DNA from: Ignavibacteria bacterium
GTDB lineage: Bacteria; Bacteroidota; Ignavibacteria; Kapaibacteriales; UBA4661
Assembly (NCBI GenBank): GCA_013298775.1
Contig: JAAFIV010000019.1
Coordinates: 1-64,000 of the forward strand
Reading direction: 5' to 3'
DNA: 64,000 nucleotides
A program made the translations under genes and the position numbers. This document shows positions 41,564 to 50,211 of the stretch, piece after piece; the stretch's first letter is position 1; each line of letters opens with the position of its first letter. Under the pieces are notes generated by a model that did no database searches, was not told the origin of the DNA, and saw only the letters and a program-made list of their open reading frames with translations.

Positions 41564-42294
41564 TGCGCTTTCCCGATTTTTCCAACATCAAACAAACACT
41601 TCTTTCCATTGCCGAAATTCTGCTGGCAATGAGCGGCGTGGTAGTACGGCGTATGACCCTTCTACGGGGCGCATCGTTGCTGGTTTCAGTGGGATTGTAT
41701 CTGTGGTGTTTGCAGCATAATAGCTTCACGCTTGCGGTATGGTATTTTGCCATTGCGACGGTCTTTCACTACATCGTTCTTTTTGGAATGTTTGCCGAAA
41801 CGTCGTTCTCGCAGCCTTGGTCAAAGGGTTTGATTGCTCGCTTTGGCGAGGAGCGCGGCTTTCGCATTGCTGAGGCGTGGATGACACTGGTGTTTTTTCA
41901 CAATGGCGCAAGTACGAGCCTGATGGTGAGCGCGAGTGCGGCACAGGGACTGGATTTTCTGCCCGCATGGGCGTGTAGCCTTGTTGGAATCGGGCTTTCG
42001 TGTGTGGGCTTGCCGGTAAAAATTTGGGCAACAATGATTGTCGGCATTGACACGTACTATTACCGCGACCTGTTTTTGCGCCGTCCCTTGGGGGAATTTC
42101 AAGCGCGTGGTCCGTATAAAATTTTTGCCAATCCGATGTACGGCATTGGGCATCTGCACGGTTATGGCACGGCTCTTGTTGCGGCTTCCTTGCCCGCGCT
42201 CGTGATTGTGGCAATCAATCAAGCCTGTGTGTGGCTATTTTACGTGACGGTCGAGCGTCCGCACGTGCGCAAGATATTTGCGGAAACAACATAA
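41563..42294 (+). CDS. PEMT/ICMT-like integral membrane methyltransferase
   Basis: A 243-residue membrane protein with about five hydrophobic segments resembling the phospholipid (PEMT) / isoprenylcysteine methyltransferase superfamily. The C-terminal catalytic signature is seen as FQARGPYKIFANPMYGIGHLHGYGTAL (about 183-209), with the R-G-P-Y ... P-M-Y pattern that binds S-adenosylmethionine, and VERPHVRKIF, where the E-R/E-E pair closes the site. Substrate could be phosphatidylethanolamine or another membrane lipid. The start is a GTG at 41563 because no ATG is in frame upstream; it abuts a short tandem repeat, so the exact start is uncertain. Confidence 0.75.
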   Translation: MRFPDFSNIKQTLLSIAEILLAMSGVVVRRMTLLRGASLLVSVGLYLWCLQHNSFTLAVWYFAIATVFHYIVLFGMFAETSFSQPWSKGLIARFGEERGFRIAEAWMTLVFFHNGASTSLMVSASAAQGLDFLPAWACSLVGIGLSCVGLPVKIWATMIVGIDTYYYRDLFLRRPLGEFQARGPYKIFANPMYGIGHLHGYGTALVAASLPALVIVAINQACVWLFYVTVERPHVRKIFAETT

Positions 42295-42408
42295 ACGCCG
42301 CATTTTCAAGAGCTTCAAAGAAAAGCCTTTGACCGATTGGGAAAACGTTTGTAGATTACGATGCTATTAGTATTCTCGTATTCCCATAGCTCATATCTCC
42401 AGCATATT

Positions 42409-42903
42409 ATGGCATATACCTTTCCCATAGAGCTTTACACGGATATAGAAAATTCCGTTGGCAAAGAAGTGGCGCGTTCTGTGGCTATTTCGGTGGAACG
42501 GATTGCATCAGAATTGCAACAACAAGCGGATATTCTCAGCATCCAGAAAAAAGCTGAAATACGTGAAGAATTGCGCACGGAATTAGCTTCTAAAGCTGAT
42601 ATCGCCTTGCTGAAAGCAGAGATGAATACTCTTCGTGCAGAAACCAAAGCAGATATAGCGGCTTTACGTACAGAACTTAAAACAGAAATAAGCGAATTAC
42701 GTGCAGAAACAAGGGCGGAAGCGGCTTCAATTCGTGGCGATATGCGCGCCCTTGAACAAAAACTGCTCGGCGAAATCAAAGCATCTGAAGCGCGGCTCGA
42801 CCGCAAATTTAGTATTCTGATGGTAATTATGATTGTGTCGGTATATTTAACCAATCAAAGCACTATTTCTTTTGTTTTGCGTGTGTTTGGCATTTTGAAA
42901 TAG
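42409..42903 (+). CDS. Coiled-coil membrane protein, DUF1640-like
   Basis: A 164-residue protein: an N-terminal helical part (YTDIENSVGKEVARSVAISVE), a long heptad coiled coil (about 30-125) made of repeated A-D-I-A-x-L-R-x-E-L/T-K blocks, and one C-terminal transmembrane segment (FSILMVIMIVSVYLTNQSTISF). This layout matches the DUF1640/CCDC90 type found both in bacteria and in mitochondrial calcium-uniporter regulators; the bacterial function is unknown. The start at 42409 (MAYTFPIEL) was preferred over an upstream ATG with no conserved features. It precedes topA by 77 bp. Confidence 0.75.
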   Translation: MAYTFPIELYTDIENSVGKEVARSVAISVERIASELQQQADILSIQKKAEIREELRTELASKADIALLKAEMNTLRAETKADIAALRTELKTEISELRAETRAEAASIRGDMRALEQKLLGEIKASEARLDRKFSILMVIMIVSVYLTNQSTISFVLRVFGILK

Positions 42904-42980
42904 ATTGAAATAGAAACGGGCGGTGCATCTTCACGCATCCCCAAACCCTACAAATCGCATAAAACCTTGTTTTATAGAGT

Positions 42981-45671
42981 ATGACCAAAAATCTTGTTAT
43001 TGTAGAATCTCCCGCAAAAGCGAAAACGATTGAAAAATTTCTTGGTAAAGATTTCACCGTAAAATCGTGCTTCGGGCATATCCGCGACCTTGCCAAAGGC
43101 GACGATGCGATTGATGTTGCCAACGGTTTTATTCCAAAATATGAGGTTTCACCCGACAAGCGTGATGTGGTGCGAGATTTGAGCCGCCTCGCCTCCGAAG
43201 CAGAAACCGTCTGGCTCGCGTCGGACGAAGACCGCGAGGGAGAAGCTATTTCGTGGCATTTGTTCGAGGCGTTGAAATTGAAACACGCGACAACAAAACG
43301 AATTGTGTTTCATGAAATCACCAAACCTGCCATTTTACACGCTGTTGAACATCCACGCGCCATTGACTACGACCTCGTAAACGCCCAGCAAGCACGTCGC
43401 TTGCTCGACCGCTTGGTAGGGTTTGAATTATCGCCTGTTTTGTGGCGCAAGGTGCGTCCTTCCTTGTCGGCAGGGCGTGTACAGTCGGTGGCGGTGCGCC
43501 TGATTGTTGAGCGCGAGCGCGATATTCAAGGATTTCAATCCACCTCGCAATACCGCGTGAATGCTGAGTTTCTGACCTCTGGTGGCGGACGCTCCTTCAA
43601 AGCAGAATTACCGAAAAAATTCGACACCGCAGAAGAAGCGGAAAAATTCTTGAATGCGTGTAAAGGTGCGGCATTCAGCGTGAAAAACTTGGAAACCAAG
43701 CCCGCGAAAAAATCTCCCGCAGCACCCTTCACCACTTCTACTTTGCAGCAGGAAGCAAGCCGCAAACTCGGTTTTTCGATTTCACAAACCATGCTGCACG
43801 CCCAGCGTTTGTACGAAGCGGGGCATATTACCTACATGAGAACGGATTCGGTGAATCTCTCCGAGCTGGCTCTGGATGCGGCTGAAGAGGCAATTACCAA
43901 TTCCTTCGGCAAGCAATATTCACATCGCCAAAAGTATTTTACGAAAAATGATTCCGCGCAAGAAGCGCACGAAGCAATTCGCCCCACCGACTTCACACGC
44001 CGCACCGTTCCGCCCTCTGGCGACGTTGATGGGCAAGCATTGCGATTGTATGAGCTTATTTGGAAACGTGGCGTTGCTTCGCAAATGGCGGATGCGCAAA
44101 TTGAGCGCACAATAGCAACCATCGGCATTTCAACCGTTCCCGAAACGCTGACCGCAACGGGCGAGATTATCAAATTCGACGGCTTTTTGAAGCTCTATTT
44201 GGAATCCACCGACGACGAAAACGATGAAGATAACGACAGCATTTTGCCGCCCATGAAGCAAGGCGAATCGCTGGAACTCCGCACCATGACTGCCACGCAG
44301 CGTTACGCGAAACCCGCACCGCGCTATACCGAAGCAAGTTTGGTGAAAAAGCTCGAAGAACTCGGCATTGGTCGCCCTTCCACCTACGCGCCGACGATTT
44401 CTACGGTTCAAAAGCGCGGCTACGTCGTGAAAGAAGAGCGTGAAGCGAAGCAGCGTCCGGTGAATATTTTGACCTTGAAAGATAATATTGTTTCCAAACG
44501 CACCGAGCAGGAAAATTACGGCGCAGAAAAAAACAAACTCTTCCCCAGCGACGTAGGGATGCTGGTTACAGACTTTTTGGTGAAGCATTTCGACCAGATT
44601 ATGGACTATAATTTCACCGCGACGGTGGAAAAAGAGTTCGACGAAATTGCGCAAGGCAAGAAAGTTTGGAACAAGATGTTGGAAAATTTTTATATTCCGT
44701 TTCATCAACTTGTTGAGCAAACCACCGAAAATGCTGAACGCCAGCGCGGGGAGCGGCTTTTGGGACAAGAACCCGAATCGGGTAGAAACGTGTATGCGCG
44801 TTTGGCGCGGTACGGACCAGTGGTGCAAATCGGCGACCAAGACGACGAAGATAAGAAATACGCGAATCTCCGTCAGGGGCAATCGCTGGAAACCATCACG
44901 CTGGAAGAGGGATTGCGCCTTTTCACTGAGCGAACCGACCGCCTACTTGGCAAAGACCCCGCAAGTGGCAAAAACGTGTACGTCCGCATGGCGCGGTACG
45001 GTCCGGTGGCGCAAATTGGCGAGCCAGACGACGAAGAGAAAAAATATGCAAGTCTGCGTCCGGGACAATCTCTCGCGGGAATCACGCTGGATGAAGCAAT
45101 GACGCTCTTCCGCTTGCCGCGTGTGGCGGGCGAGTTCGAGAGCAAGCCGATGAAAGTCGCGCTGGGACGCTTCGGACCGTACATTTTGCACGACGACAAT
45201 TTTTATTCGCTCACCAAACAAGACGACCCGTACACGGTTTCCGCCGACCGCGCTGTGGAAATCATTCTGGCGAAGCGTCAGCTTGACAGCGACAAGCTCA
45301 TCAAGGAGTTTTCGCTCGAAACAGGCTCAGTGCTAAAGCTCCTCAAAGACCGATGGGGACACGTTTTGGTACTGGGCAAACAAAAAGCTAAATTGCCCAA
45401 AGGCACCGCCGCAGAAGAACTAACGTTGGAAGAATGTATGGCACTTGCGGGCGATAAAATTGACTTTACAAGCGACGGCAAGCCAAAAGCGAAGAAATCT
45501 GCAAAAGCCGCATCATCAGGCAAGTCTTCGACAACGAAAACAAAAACTTCAACAGCAAAGGCTTCAACCGCGAAGGCAGCAACGGCAAAAAAGACAGGGA
45601 CGAAAAAAGAAACTTCGGCAAAAGCAAAAGCCCCGAAAGCAAGTAATGGCGAGGCTTCTAAGAAAAAGTAG
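42981..45671 (+). CDS. topA: DNA topoisomerase I TopA
   Basis: An 896-residue type IA topoisomerase that relaxes negative supercoils. The Toprim domain has IVESPAKAKTIEKFLG (about 6-21) and the metal motif DEDREGEAISWHL (about 79-91); RRLLDRLVGFELSPVLW and SLSAGRVQSVAVRLI follow; the active-site Tyr285 lies in GHITYMRTDSVNLS. After the core, several Topo_C-type repeats (R-x-G-P-V-V-Q-I-G-D-x-D, A-R-Y-G-P-V-A-Q-I-G-E-P, G-R-F-G-P-Y-I-L-H) replace the zinc fingers of E. coli TopA. The last about 60 residues are a Lys/Ala/Ser/Thr-rich basic tail, similar to the tail on UvrA in this window. Confidence 0.95.
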   Translation: MTKNLVIVESPAKAKTIEKFLGKDFTVKSCFGHIRDLAKGDDAIDVANGFIPKYEVSPDKRDVVRDLSRLASEAETVWLASDEDREGEAISWHLFEALKLKHATTKRIVFHEITKPAILHAVEHPRAIDYDLVNAQQARRLLDRLVGFELSPVLWRKVRPSLSAGRVQSVAVRLIVERERDIQGFQSTSQYRVNAEFLTSGGGRSFKAELPKKFDTAEEAEKFLNACKGAAFSVKNLETKPAKKSPAAPFTTSTLQQEASRKLGFSISQTMLHAQRLYEAGHITYMRTDSVNLSELALDAAEEAITNSFGKQYSHRQKYFTKNDSAQEAHEAIRPTDFTRRTVPPSGDVDGQALRLYELIWKRGVASQMADAQIERTIATIGISTVPETLTATGEIIKFDGFLKLYLESTDDENDEDNDSILPPMKQGESLELRTMTATQRYAKPAPRYTEASLVKKLEELGIGRPSTYAPTISTVQKRGYVVKEEREAKQRPVNILTLKDNIVSKRTEQENYGAEKNKLFPSDVGMLVTDFLVKHFDQIMDYNFTATVEKEFDEIAQGKKVWNKMLENFYIPFHQLVEQTTENAERQRGERLLGQEPESGRNVYARLARYGPVVQIGDQDDEDKKYANLRQGQSLETITLEEGLRLFTERTDRLLGKDPASGKNVYVRMARYGPVAQIGEPDDEEKKYASLRPGQSLAGITLDEAMTLFRLPRVAGEFESKPMKVALGRFGPYILHDDNFYSLTKQDDPYTVSADRAVEIILAKRQLDSDKLIKEFSLETGSVLKLLKDRWGHVLVLGKQKAKLPKGTAAEELTLEECMALAGDKIDFTSDGKPKAKKSAKAASSGKSSTTKTKTSTAKASTAKAATAKKTGTKKETSAKAKAPKASNGEASKKK

Positions 45672-45686
45672 AAACTATCATAACTG

Positions 45687-45777
45687 AGCGAGGGTCTCAC
45701 TTCCTAGTGAGGCTCTCGCTTCTGTACAAAGTGAGAGCCTCACTGACGGCTTTGCGTCAGGAAGTGAGACCCTCACG
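45687..45777. repeat. Family C double-hairpin repeat, copy 4
   Basis: gcgagggtctcacttcctag then tgaggctctcgc, followed by gtgagagcctcactgacggc ... gaagtgagaccctcac. Between topA and the receiver-kinase gene. Confidence 0.88.
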
Positions 45778-45818
45778 GTAATCACGATAAATGGTTCATT
45801 ATCTGCACAATAAACGCC

Positions 45819-46958
45819 ATGAGAAAAATTCTCGTTATTGACGATACCGATTTTATCCGCGAGGACATTGCCACGACGCTTCAGTTCGAGGGCTTTGAGA
45901 CTATTACCGCCGAAGACGGTTTGGCGGGCGTAGAAATGGCTCGCAACGAGCGTCCAGACCTCATTCTCTGCGACGTTTCGATGCCGCGTCTGGACGGTTT
46001 TGGTGCATTGGAACAGATTCGCAAAATTGATGAAATTGCTTCTATTCCCTTTATTTTCCTGACCGCCAAAGCAGAAAAAGCGGATATGCGGCGCGGTATG
46101 GAGCTTGGCGCGAGCGACTACCTCACCAAGCCCTTCACGACCGATGAGCTTATCGAAGCCGTGAATGCGCAGTTCCGCAAGCTGGATAAATTGCAAGTGA
46201 TGATTGCCGATAAGGTTGATAATGTGGTTAAGAAAATCGGTGCAAACATTGGTTTCGCGCTGCCGCACGAGTTCCGTACACCGCTTGTGGGCATTATTGG
46301 CGGGACGGATATGATTGACATGGTGGCTGGCGATGTGCGCGGCGGCAAGCCTGTGGATGCGGCGGAATTGGAAAGTATTGCGCGGGATATTCGCACCTCG
46401 ACCGAGCGTTTGCGCCATTTGACCGAGAATTTTATTGCCTACACTCAGCTTCAAAACCTCTCCTTCGATAAAGAAGCCGTGCGTATGATACGCGAACAAC
46501 GCACCGAAGGCGGCATTTTGGGTATGATTGAAGATATTTTCCACCTGCAAAGCTCCGACGCAGGACGCTTGGGCGATGTCAGCCTTTCGGTGGAAGATTC
46601 AGAAATTGCGATGGCGGGACAGGATATTTACAAAATCATTCAAGAAGTTGCCAGCAATGCGCTGAAATTCTCTAAACCCGGCACCACGATTACCGTTCAA
46701 GGCAAGCCGCAAGGAAAATTTTTCACGTTTACCGTGATTGATAAAGGCTGTGGTATCAAGCCCGATGATATTCCCAATTTGGGTTCGCCCTTTGCGCAAT
46801 TCGACCGCATGGACAATGAGCAACAAGGCGCGGGACTTGGACTAGCAATCGTGAAAAAACTCTTGGAATTGTATCAAGGCGTATTCAACGTGCAAAGCGT
46901 GATTAACCAAGAAACGACGATTACGATTCAAGTGCCAGTCGCGCCAGAGATGGTGTAA
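45819..46958 (+). CDS. Receiver-histidine kinase hybrid protein
   Basis: A 379-residue cytoplasmic signalling protein in which an N-terminal response-regulator receiver (about 1-120) is fused to a histidine kinase. Receiver residues: Asp8-Asp9 (VIDDTD), phospho-acceptor Asp53 (LILCDVSMPRLDG), Thr in FLTAKA and Lys in LTKPF. The kinase has an H-box ALPHEFRTPLVGI (His about 153), an N-box VASNALKFSKPG, G1 DKGCGIKPDD and G2 QGAGLGLAIVKKLL. No membrane segment. Such receiver-first kinases act as intermediates in phosphorelays or respond to another kinase. The small gene at 46979 follows 20 bp later and may share the transcript. Confidence 0.9.
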   Translation: MRKILVIDDTDFIREDIATTLQFEGFETITAEDGLAGVEMARNERPDLILCDVSMPRLDGFGALEQIRKIDEIASIPFIFLTAKAEKADMRRGMELGASDYLTKPFTTDELIEAVNAQFRKLDKLQVMIADKVDNVVKKIGANIGFALPHEFRTPLVGIIGGTDMIDMVAGDVRGGKPVDAAELESIARDIRTSTERLRHLTENFIAYTQLQNLSFDKEAVRMIREQRTEGGILGMIEDIFHLQSSDAGRLGDVSLSVEDSEIAMAGQDIYKIIQEVASNALKFSKPGTTITVQGKPQGKFFTFTVIDKGCGIKPDDIPNLGSPFAQFDRMDNEQQGAGLGLAIVKKLLELYQGVFNVQSVINQETTITIQVPVAPEMV

Positions 46959-46978
46959 ATACTCGCATAGAGGAGTTT

Positions 46979-47176
46979 ATGATGCTACCGACACAAACAC
47001 CCGCCACCGCTCAAGAAATTGAGGATTTTTTCAATGTTCCGCAGCATGGACGAGCAATACCGCTCACCAAAGAGCAGGAAGAATATTATTTGCGAACGCC
47101 TGAATCCGAGCGTGATAGAGCTTTTCAGCATATTTTAGAAGAACAGCGTAATGAGCAACACCGCAATAATCTCTGA
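46979..47176 (+). CDS. Small acidic protein of unknown function
   Basis: A 65-residue hydrophilic protein, LTKEQEEYYLRTPESERDRAF being the main helix, with a C-terminus of Glu/Gln/Arg/Asn. AGGAG at 46971-46975 is a good ribosome-binding site; spacing favours the second Met (46982) over the first. It overlaps the next gene by 26 bp. The size, charge and overlap recall an antitoxin, but no family is recognised. Confidence 0.55.
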   Translation: MMLPTQTPATAQEIEDFFNVPQHGRAIPLTKEQEEYYLRTPESERDRAFQHILEEQRNEQHRNNL

Positions 47177-47447
47177 AATATATCGGATGTATAATTCGTT
47201 TGCCAAGCGGAATATCATTGTCGTTATTCAGGAAGGCGCGATGCGGCAGTTGGTACAGCTTTATGATGCGGGATACAGTTTTGTTGCTTCGATTGTTATT
47301 GGCGCATTTGTAAAAGTGCAGAGTGACAAAGGAGTAACGACAACAACATCTGTATCTGCGCGGCTTTCAGGCATGGAAACTCATTTTACCGTGCTGTGCA
47401 AATTGGAAAATAATCTCTTTACCATACAAAGTATTTCTCAAGAATAG
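47151..47447 (+). CDS. Small alpha/beta protein of unknown function
   Basis: A 98-residue protein with a helical start (TAIISEIYRMYNSFAKRN), a helix MRQLVQLYDAGYSF, a hydrophobic segment (VASIVIGAFVKV) and C-terminal strands (FTVLCKLENNLFTIQSI). Its start overlaps the end of the 65-residue gene by 26 bp, implying translational coupling. A toxin-antitoxin pair with that gene is a possibility suggested only by architecture. No known motif is seen. Confidence 0.5.
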   Translation: MSNTAIISEIYRMYNSFAKRNIIVVIQEGAMRQLVQLYDAGYSFVASIVIGAFVKVQSDKGVTTTTSVSARLSGMETHFTVLCKLENNLFTIQSISQE

Positions 47448-47475
47448 TCTCTTATGTACGGCAGAATCTCAATAT

Positions 47476-47505
47476 CTATGTTCTCAAAAATTCAACGTAT
47501 TCATT
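47476..47505 (+). repeat. Exact 30-bp copy of the murC start region
   Basis: Bases 47476-47505 are identical to 48060-48089, the segment that includes the murC start codon. In this upstream copy the frame reads MFSKIQRIH and then TAG (47505-47507). Flanking bases differ on both sides. The two copies enclose about 554 bp with two small membrane-protein frames. Confidence 0.95.
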
Positions 47506-47539
47506 AGAGATGCCGTAGATACTCATTGTAGGTGTTATC

Positions 47540-47812
47540 ATGGAACAGCCACAGTTGCCGCAATCTTCTTCTATTGAAATTGTTTTTGAAACTCAAAAGT
47601 AGCAACTTGCCTTAGAGAAAGAGCGGCAGTCAGCGCGATTAGAAACTATTCGCAGCGCAGCAAGTTTAGGAACAGCCTTTGTATTTTCAGCCACCGCGCT
47701 CTATGGTGTTTTTACTGCAAGCATAGATACTACCGTCGTTTGCGCATTGATTGGTGCAGCCACAACGCTCTTGACAGGACTTACCTCTCCCAAAACGAAA
47801 AAAGACGCATAA
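47540..47812 (+). pseudogene. Small membrane protein frame interrupted by an in-frame TAG
   Basis: A 90-codon frame from ATG 47540 to TAA 47810-47812 contains a single TAG at 47600-47602 (codon 21, between CAA AAG and CAA CTT). Ignoring that stop, the product has a short N-terminus (MEQPQLPQSSSIEIVF), a charged helix (LALEKERQSARLETIRSAAS), and two hydrophobic segments (LGTAFVFSATALYGVFTA and TVVCALIGAATTLLTGLTS) with a Lys-rich end, which looks like a genuine small membrane protein. CAG or AAG to TAG by one substitution would explain it, as would a sequencing error or a rare readthrough. The next gene starts one base after its TAA, as in an operon. No start codon just after the TAG rescues the rest. 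Confidence 0.65.
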
Positions 47813-47813
47813 A

Positions 47814-47999
47814 ATGAATAACTCCCTCAAACATCCTACTGATGCCGTAAAGGTGGCGTTAATCCTTGCTGGAGCGGCGATTGTTATTGCGGTGTTGTTT
47901 ATCATGCACTCAAGCGGTGTGTTGGTCAAAGGCGGCTGGGTTTTCCTTCTTTTTGGTGGTTTAATTGCCTACAACTTCTGGCGGCGTTTGCGTGATTGA
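47814..47999 (+). CDS. Small membrane protein with two hydrophobic segments
   Basis: A 61-residue protein: short polar N-terminus (MNNSLKHPTDAVK), two hydrophobic segments (VALILAGAAIVIAVLFIM and GWVFLLFGGLIAYNFW) and a basic end (RRLRD). It begins one base after the TAA of the interrupted frame at 47540, so both probably formed a small operon. No family recognised. It lies between the two 30-bp copies of the murC start. Confidence 0.65.
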   Translation: MNNSLKHPTDAVKVALILAGAAIVIAVLFIMHSSGVLVKGGWVFLLFGGLIAYNFWRRLRD

Positions 48000-48061
48000 C
48001 TGCCCTACCACATTCAGACTATACACAAGCACAACTTTGTAACGACACTTACGTTTTCACT

Positions 48062-49432
48062 ATGTTCTCAAAAATTCAACGTATTCATTTCGTAGGAATT
48101 GGCGGTATCGGCATGAGCGGTATCGCCGAAATTTTATTAGACCAGGGCTTTCGCGTAAGCGGCTCGGATTTGCAACGCTCCGACGTTACCAATCATTTGG
48201 AAAAACTCGGCGCGACGATATTTGAAGGGCATAGCGCGGCGAATATCGAAGGCGCGGAAGCAGTGGTGTATTCGAGCGCGGTTAAAATCGCGGAGAATCC
48301 AGAAACGGCGGAAGCTCTGCGGCGTAAAATCCCCGTGATTCGCCGTGCGGAAATGCTTGCCGAAGTGACGCGCCTGAAATACTGCGTTGCCATCGCTGGA
48401 ACGCACGGTAAAACCACCACAACCTCGATGTGCGGCTTGATGCTGATGAAAGGTGGCATTGACCCAACCGTGATTGTTGGCGGCAAACTGAGCGGCTTAG
48501 GAGGCACAAATGCTCGCTTAGGGCGCGGTGAATGGACGGTTGTGGAGGCAGACGAATACGACCGCTCCTTTTTGCAGCTTTTACCCACGATTGCGCTCAT
48601 TACCAACGTCGAGGCGGAGCATTTGGATATTTACGCCGACTTCGACGACATCAAGCGTACCTTCGCACAATTTGCCAACAAAACGCCCTTCTACGGGCTT
48701 GTCGTGGTGTGTTTGGATAATGCTGGCGCGATGGAAGTGCTGCCAAACATCAACAAAAACGTCCGTACCTACGGGCTTTCGCCGCAGTGTAATGTTCGCG
48801 CTGTGGATATTGTCCACAACGAGCGTGTTTCCGAGTTTTCCTTGCTGTACAACGGCGAAAATTTGGGGAGAATTGCATTGCACATTCCAGGCTTGCACAA
48901 CGTCCGCAACGCGCTTGGCGCAATCACGGTCGCGCTGGAATTGGGTGTAAGCGTGGAGGATATTCGCTCGGCGTTGGATGGGTTTTCGGGCGTGTATCGC
49001 CGCTTTGAGATTAAGGGCGAGAAGCAAGGAATTATGCTGATTGACGACTACGCGCACCATCCGTCCGAAGTGTCTGCCACGCTGCAAGCTGCTCGCAATG
49101 GCTGGAAGCGTCGTGTTATCTGCGTATTCCAACCCCACACCTACACGCGCACCCGCGATTTCTGCACCGATTTCGGTAAATCCTTCACCGATGCCGACCA
49201 TCTCATTATTACCGATGTCTATCCTGCCCGCGAAGTGCCTATTGACGGGATTTCTGGGCAAATCATTGCCGATGCGGCAGCGAAGTTTGGACACCGCAAC
49301 GTGCAGTACGTTCCCGACAAAAAGGATATTCCAAACCTCTTAAAATCTATGACCAAAGAAGGCGACATCGTGATGACGCTGGGTGCAGGCGATATTTGGA
49401 AATTTGGGAATGAATTTTTGCAGAGTTTGTAG
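48062..49432 (+). CDS. murC: UDP-N-acetylmuramate-L-alanine ligase MurC
   Basis: A 456-residue Mur ligase that adds L-Ala to UDP-MurNAc in peptidoglycan precursor synthesis. HFVGIGGIGMSGIAEILL (about 8-25) is the N-terminal UDP-binding loop, AGTHGKTTTTSM (about 115-126) the ATP P-loop, EADEYDRSFL (about 161-170) the Mg-site region, NVEAEHLDIY the carbamylated-site region and DDYAHHPSEV a family hallmark. The start at 48062 gives the expected N-terminus; a longer frame from 47996 is not conserved. Unusually, murC stands outside a mur/fts cluster and its first 27 coding bases are duplicated upstream at 47478. Confidence 0.95.
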   Translation: MFSKIQRIHFVGIGGIGMSGIAEILLDQGFRVSGSDLQRSDVTNHLEKLGATIFEGHSAANIEGAEAVVYSSAVKIAENPETAEALRRKIPVIRRAEMLAEVTRLKYCVAIAGTHGKTTTTSMCGLMLMKGGIDPTVIVGGKLSGLGGTNARLGRGEWTVVEADEYDRSFLQLLPTIALITNVEAEHLDIYADFDDIKRTFAQFANKTPFYGLVVVCLDNAGAMEVLPNINKNVRTYGLSPQCNVRAVDIVHNERVSEFSLLYNGENLGRIALHIPGLHNVRNALGAITVALELGVSVEDIRSALDGFSGVYRRFEIKGEKQGIMLIDDYAHHPSEVSATLQAARNGWKRRVICVFQPHTYTRTRDFCTDFGKSFTDADHLIITDVYPAREVPIDGISGQIIADAAAKFGHRNVQYVPDKKDIPNLLKSMTKEGDIVMTLGAGDIWKFGNEFLQSL

Positions 49433-49490
49433 CAAATATTCTGCTCATTGCTGCATTCTATGTGTTCTAAATCTTAAATTATGAGGTTTT

Positions 49491-50057
49491 ATGCGCTTTT
49501 TGAAGTATTATCTCGTTATCTCTGTGTGTGGTCTATTCTTTAGCAAACAGCAAGTATTGACCGCACAGCAAGCATCTACGCCGCAAGCAGCATCTTCATC
49601 CACAACATCAATTCCGCGCTACACAGCACGTGAGGGAAATAGTTCGCAGCAATCAAAATCTCTAGCTGTAAAATCAGTAGTAGTGCGGGGTATAGACGTT
49701 GTACCGTACATTGTGGCAAGCGAAGATTCCTTACAAAGCTATATTCAAGATAATGCGATTTCCGTTTGGGTAAATGTACCGTCATTGCAGCGCAGCGGAG
49801 ATACGCTCACAGCAGTTGTGAAGCGGGTTTTGCGGTATGATATTACACACCGTTTGAATAAAGATTTGGTGAATGTTGATGTGATGAAATTCAATACACG
49901 CAATGACACCTTTGCTCGCGTTGCCTCGCTCGACGCTGGTACGAACACACTTACACCGAATACCAAAGCAGAATGGGAAAAAACCTCGCTCGACGTAGAT
50001 GTGCTGGCGTTGTACCACTATGTGGGCTATTTGTATGAAAAATATGGGAAGAAATAG
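49491..50057 (+). CDS. Exported protein of unknown function
   Basis: A 188-residue protein with a signal peptide (MRFLKYYLVISVCGLFFS..., ending VLTAQQ), a Ser/Thr/Gln-rich linker (about 27-60) and a compact C-terminal domain with VVVRGIDVVPYIVASEDSL and LRYDITHRLNKDLVNVDVM. No motif or family is recognised. GAGG before the ATG at 49491 supports the start. Convergent with mutS, separated by a family D repeat. Confidence 0.6.
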   Translation: MRFLKYYLVISVCGLFFSKQQVLTAQQASTPQAASSSTTSIPRYTAREGNSSQQSKSLAVKSVVVRGIDVVPYIVASEDSLQSYIQDNAISVWVNVPSLQRSGDTLTAVVKRVLRYDITHRLNKDLVNVDVMKFNTRNDTFARVASLDAGTNTLTPNTKAEWEKTSLDVDVLALYHYVGYLYEKYGKK

Positions 50058-50095
50058 GCTTCTTCTCTTCTCGTCAGCCAACAAAGATATTGCCA

Positions 50096-50176
50096 TAGTG
50101 GCACAGACATTCTTGTCTGTGTTTTCCGCCTGAATCCCGCGCCAATACTCACAGACAAGAATGTCTGTGCCACTAT
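50096..50176. repeat. Family D inverted repeat, copy 3 (opposite orientation)
   Basis: tagtggcacagacattcttg ... caagaatgtctgtgccacta, with the centre ccgcctgaatcccgcgcc, the reverse complement of the centre in copies 1 and 2. Lies between the convergent gene at 49491 and mutS. Confidence 0.92.
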
Positions 50177-50211
50177 TAAAGATTGAAAACAATTCATTTG
50201 AATAGTATTGA

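Noticed and set aside
44130..44882. 250-codon minus-strand frame
   Set aside because: Antisense to topA; His/Phe/Arg-rich shadow without domain features.
45678..46550. 290-codon minus-strand frame
   Set aside because: Antisense to the receiver-kinase gene, whose motifs are complete.
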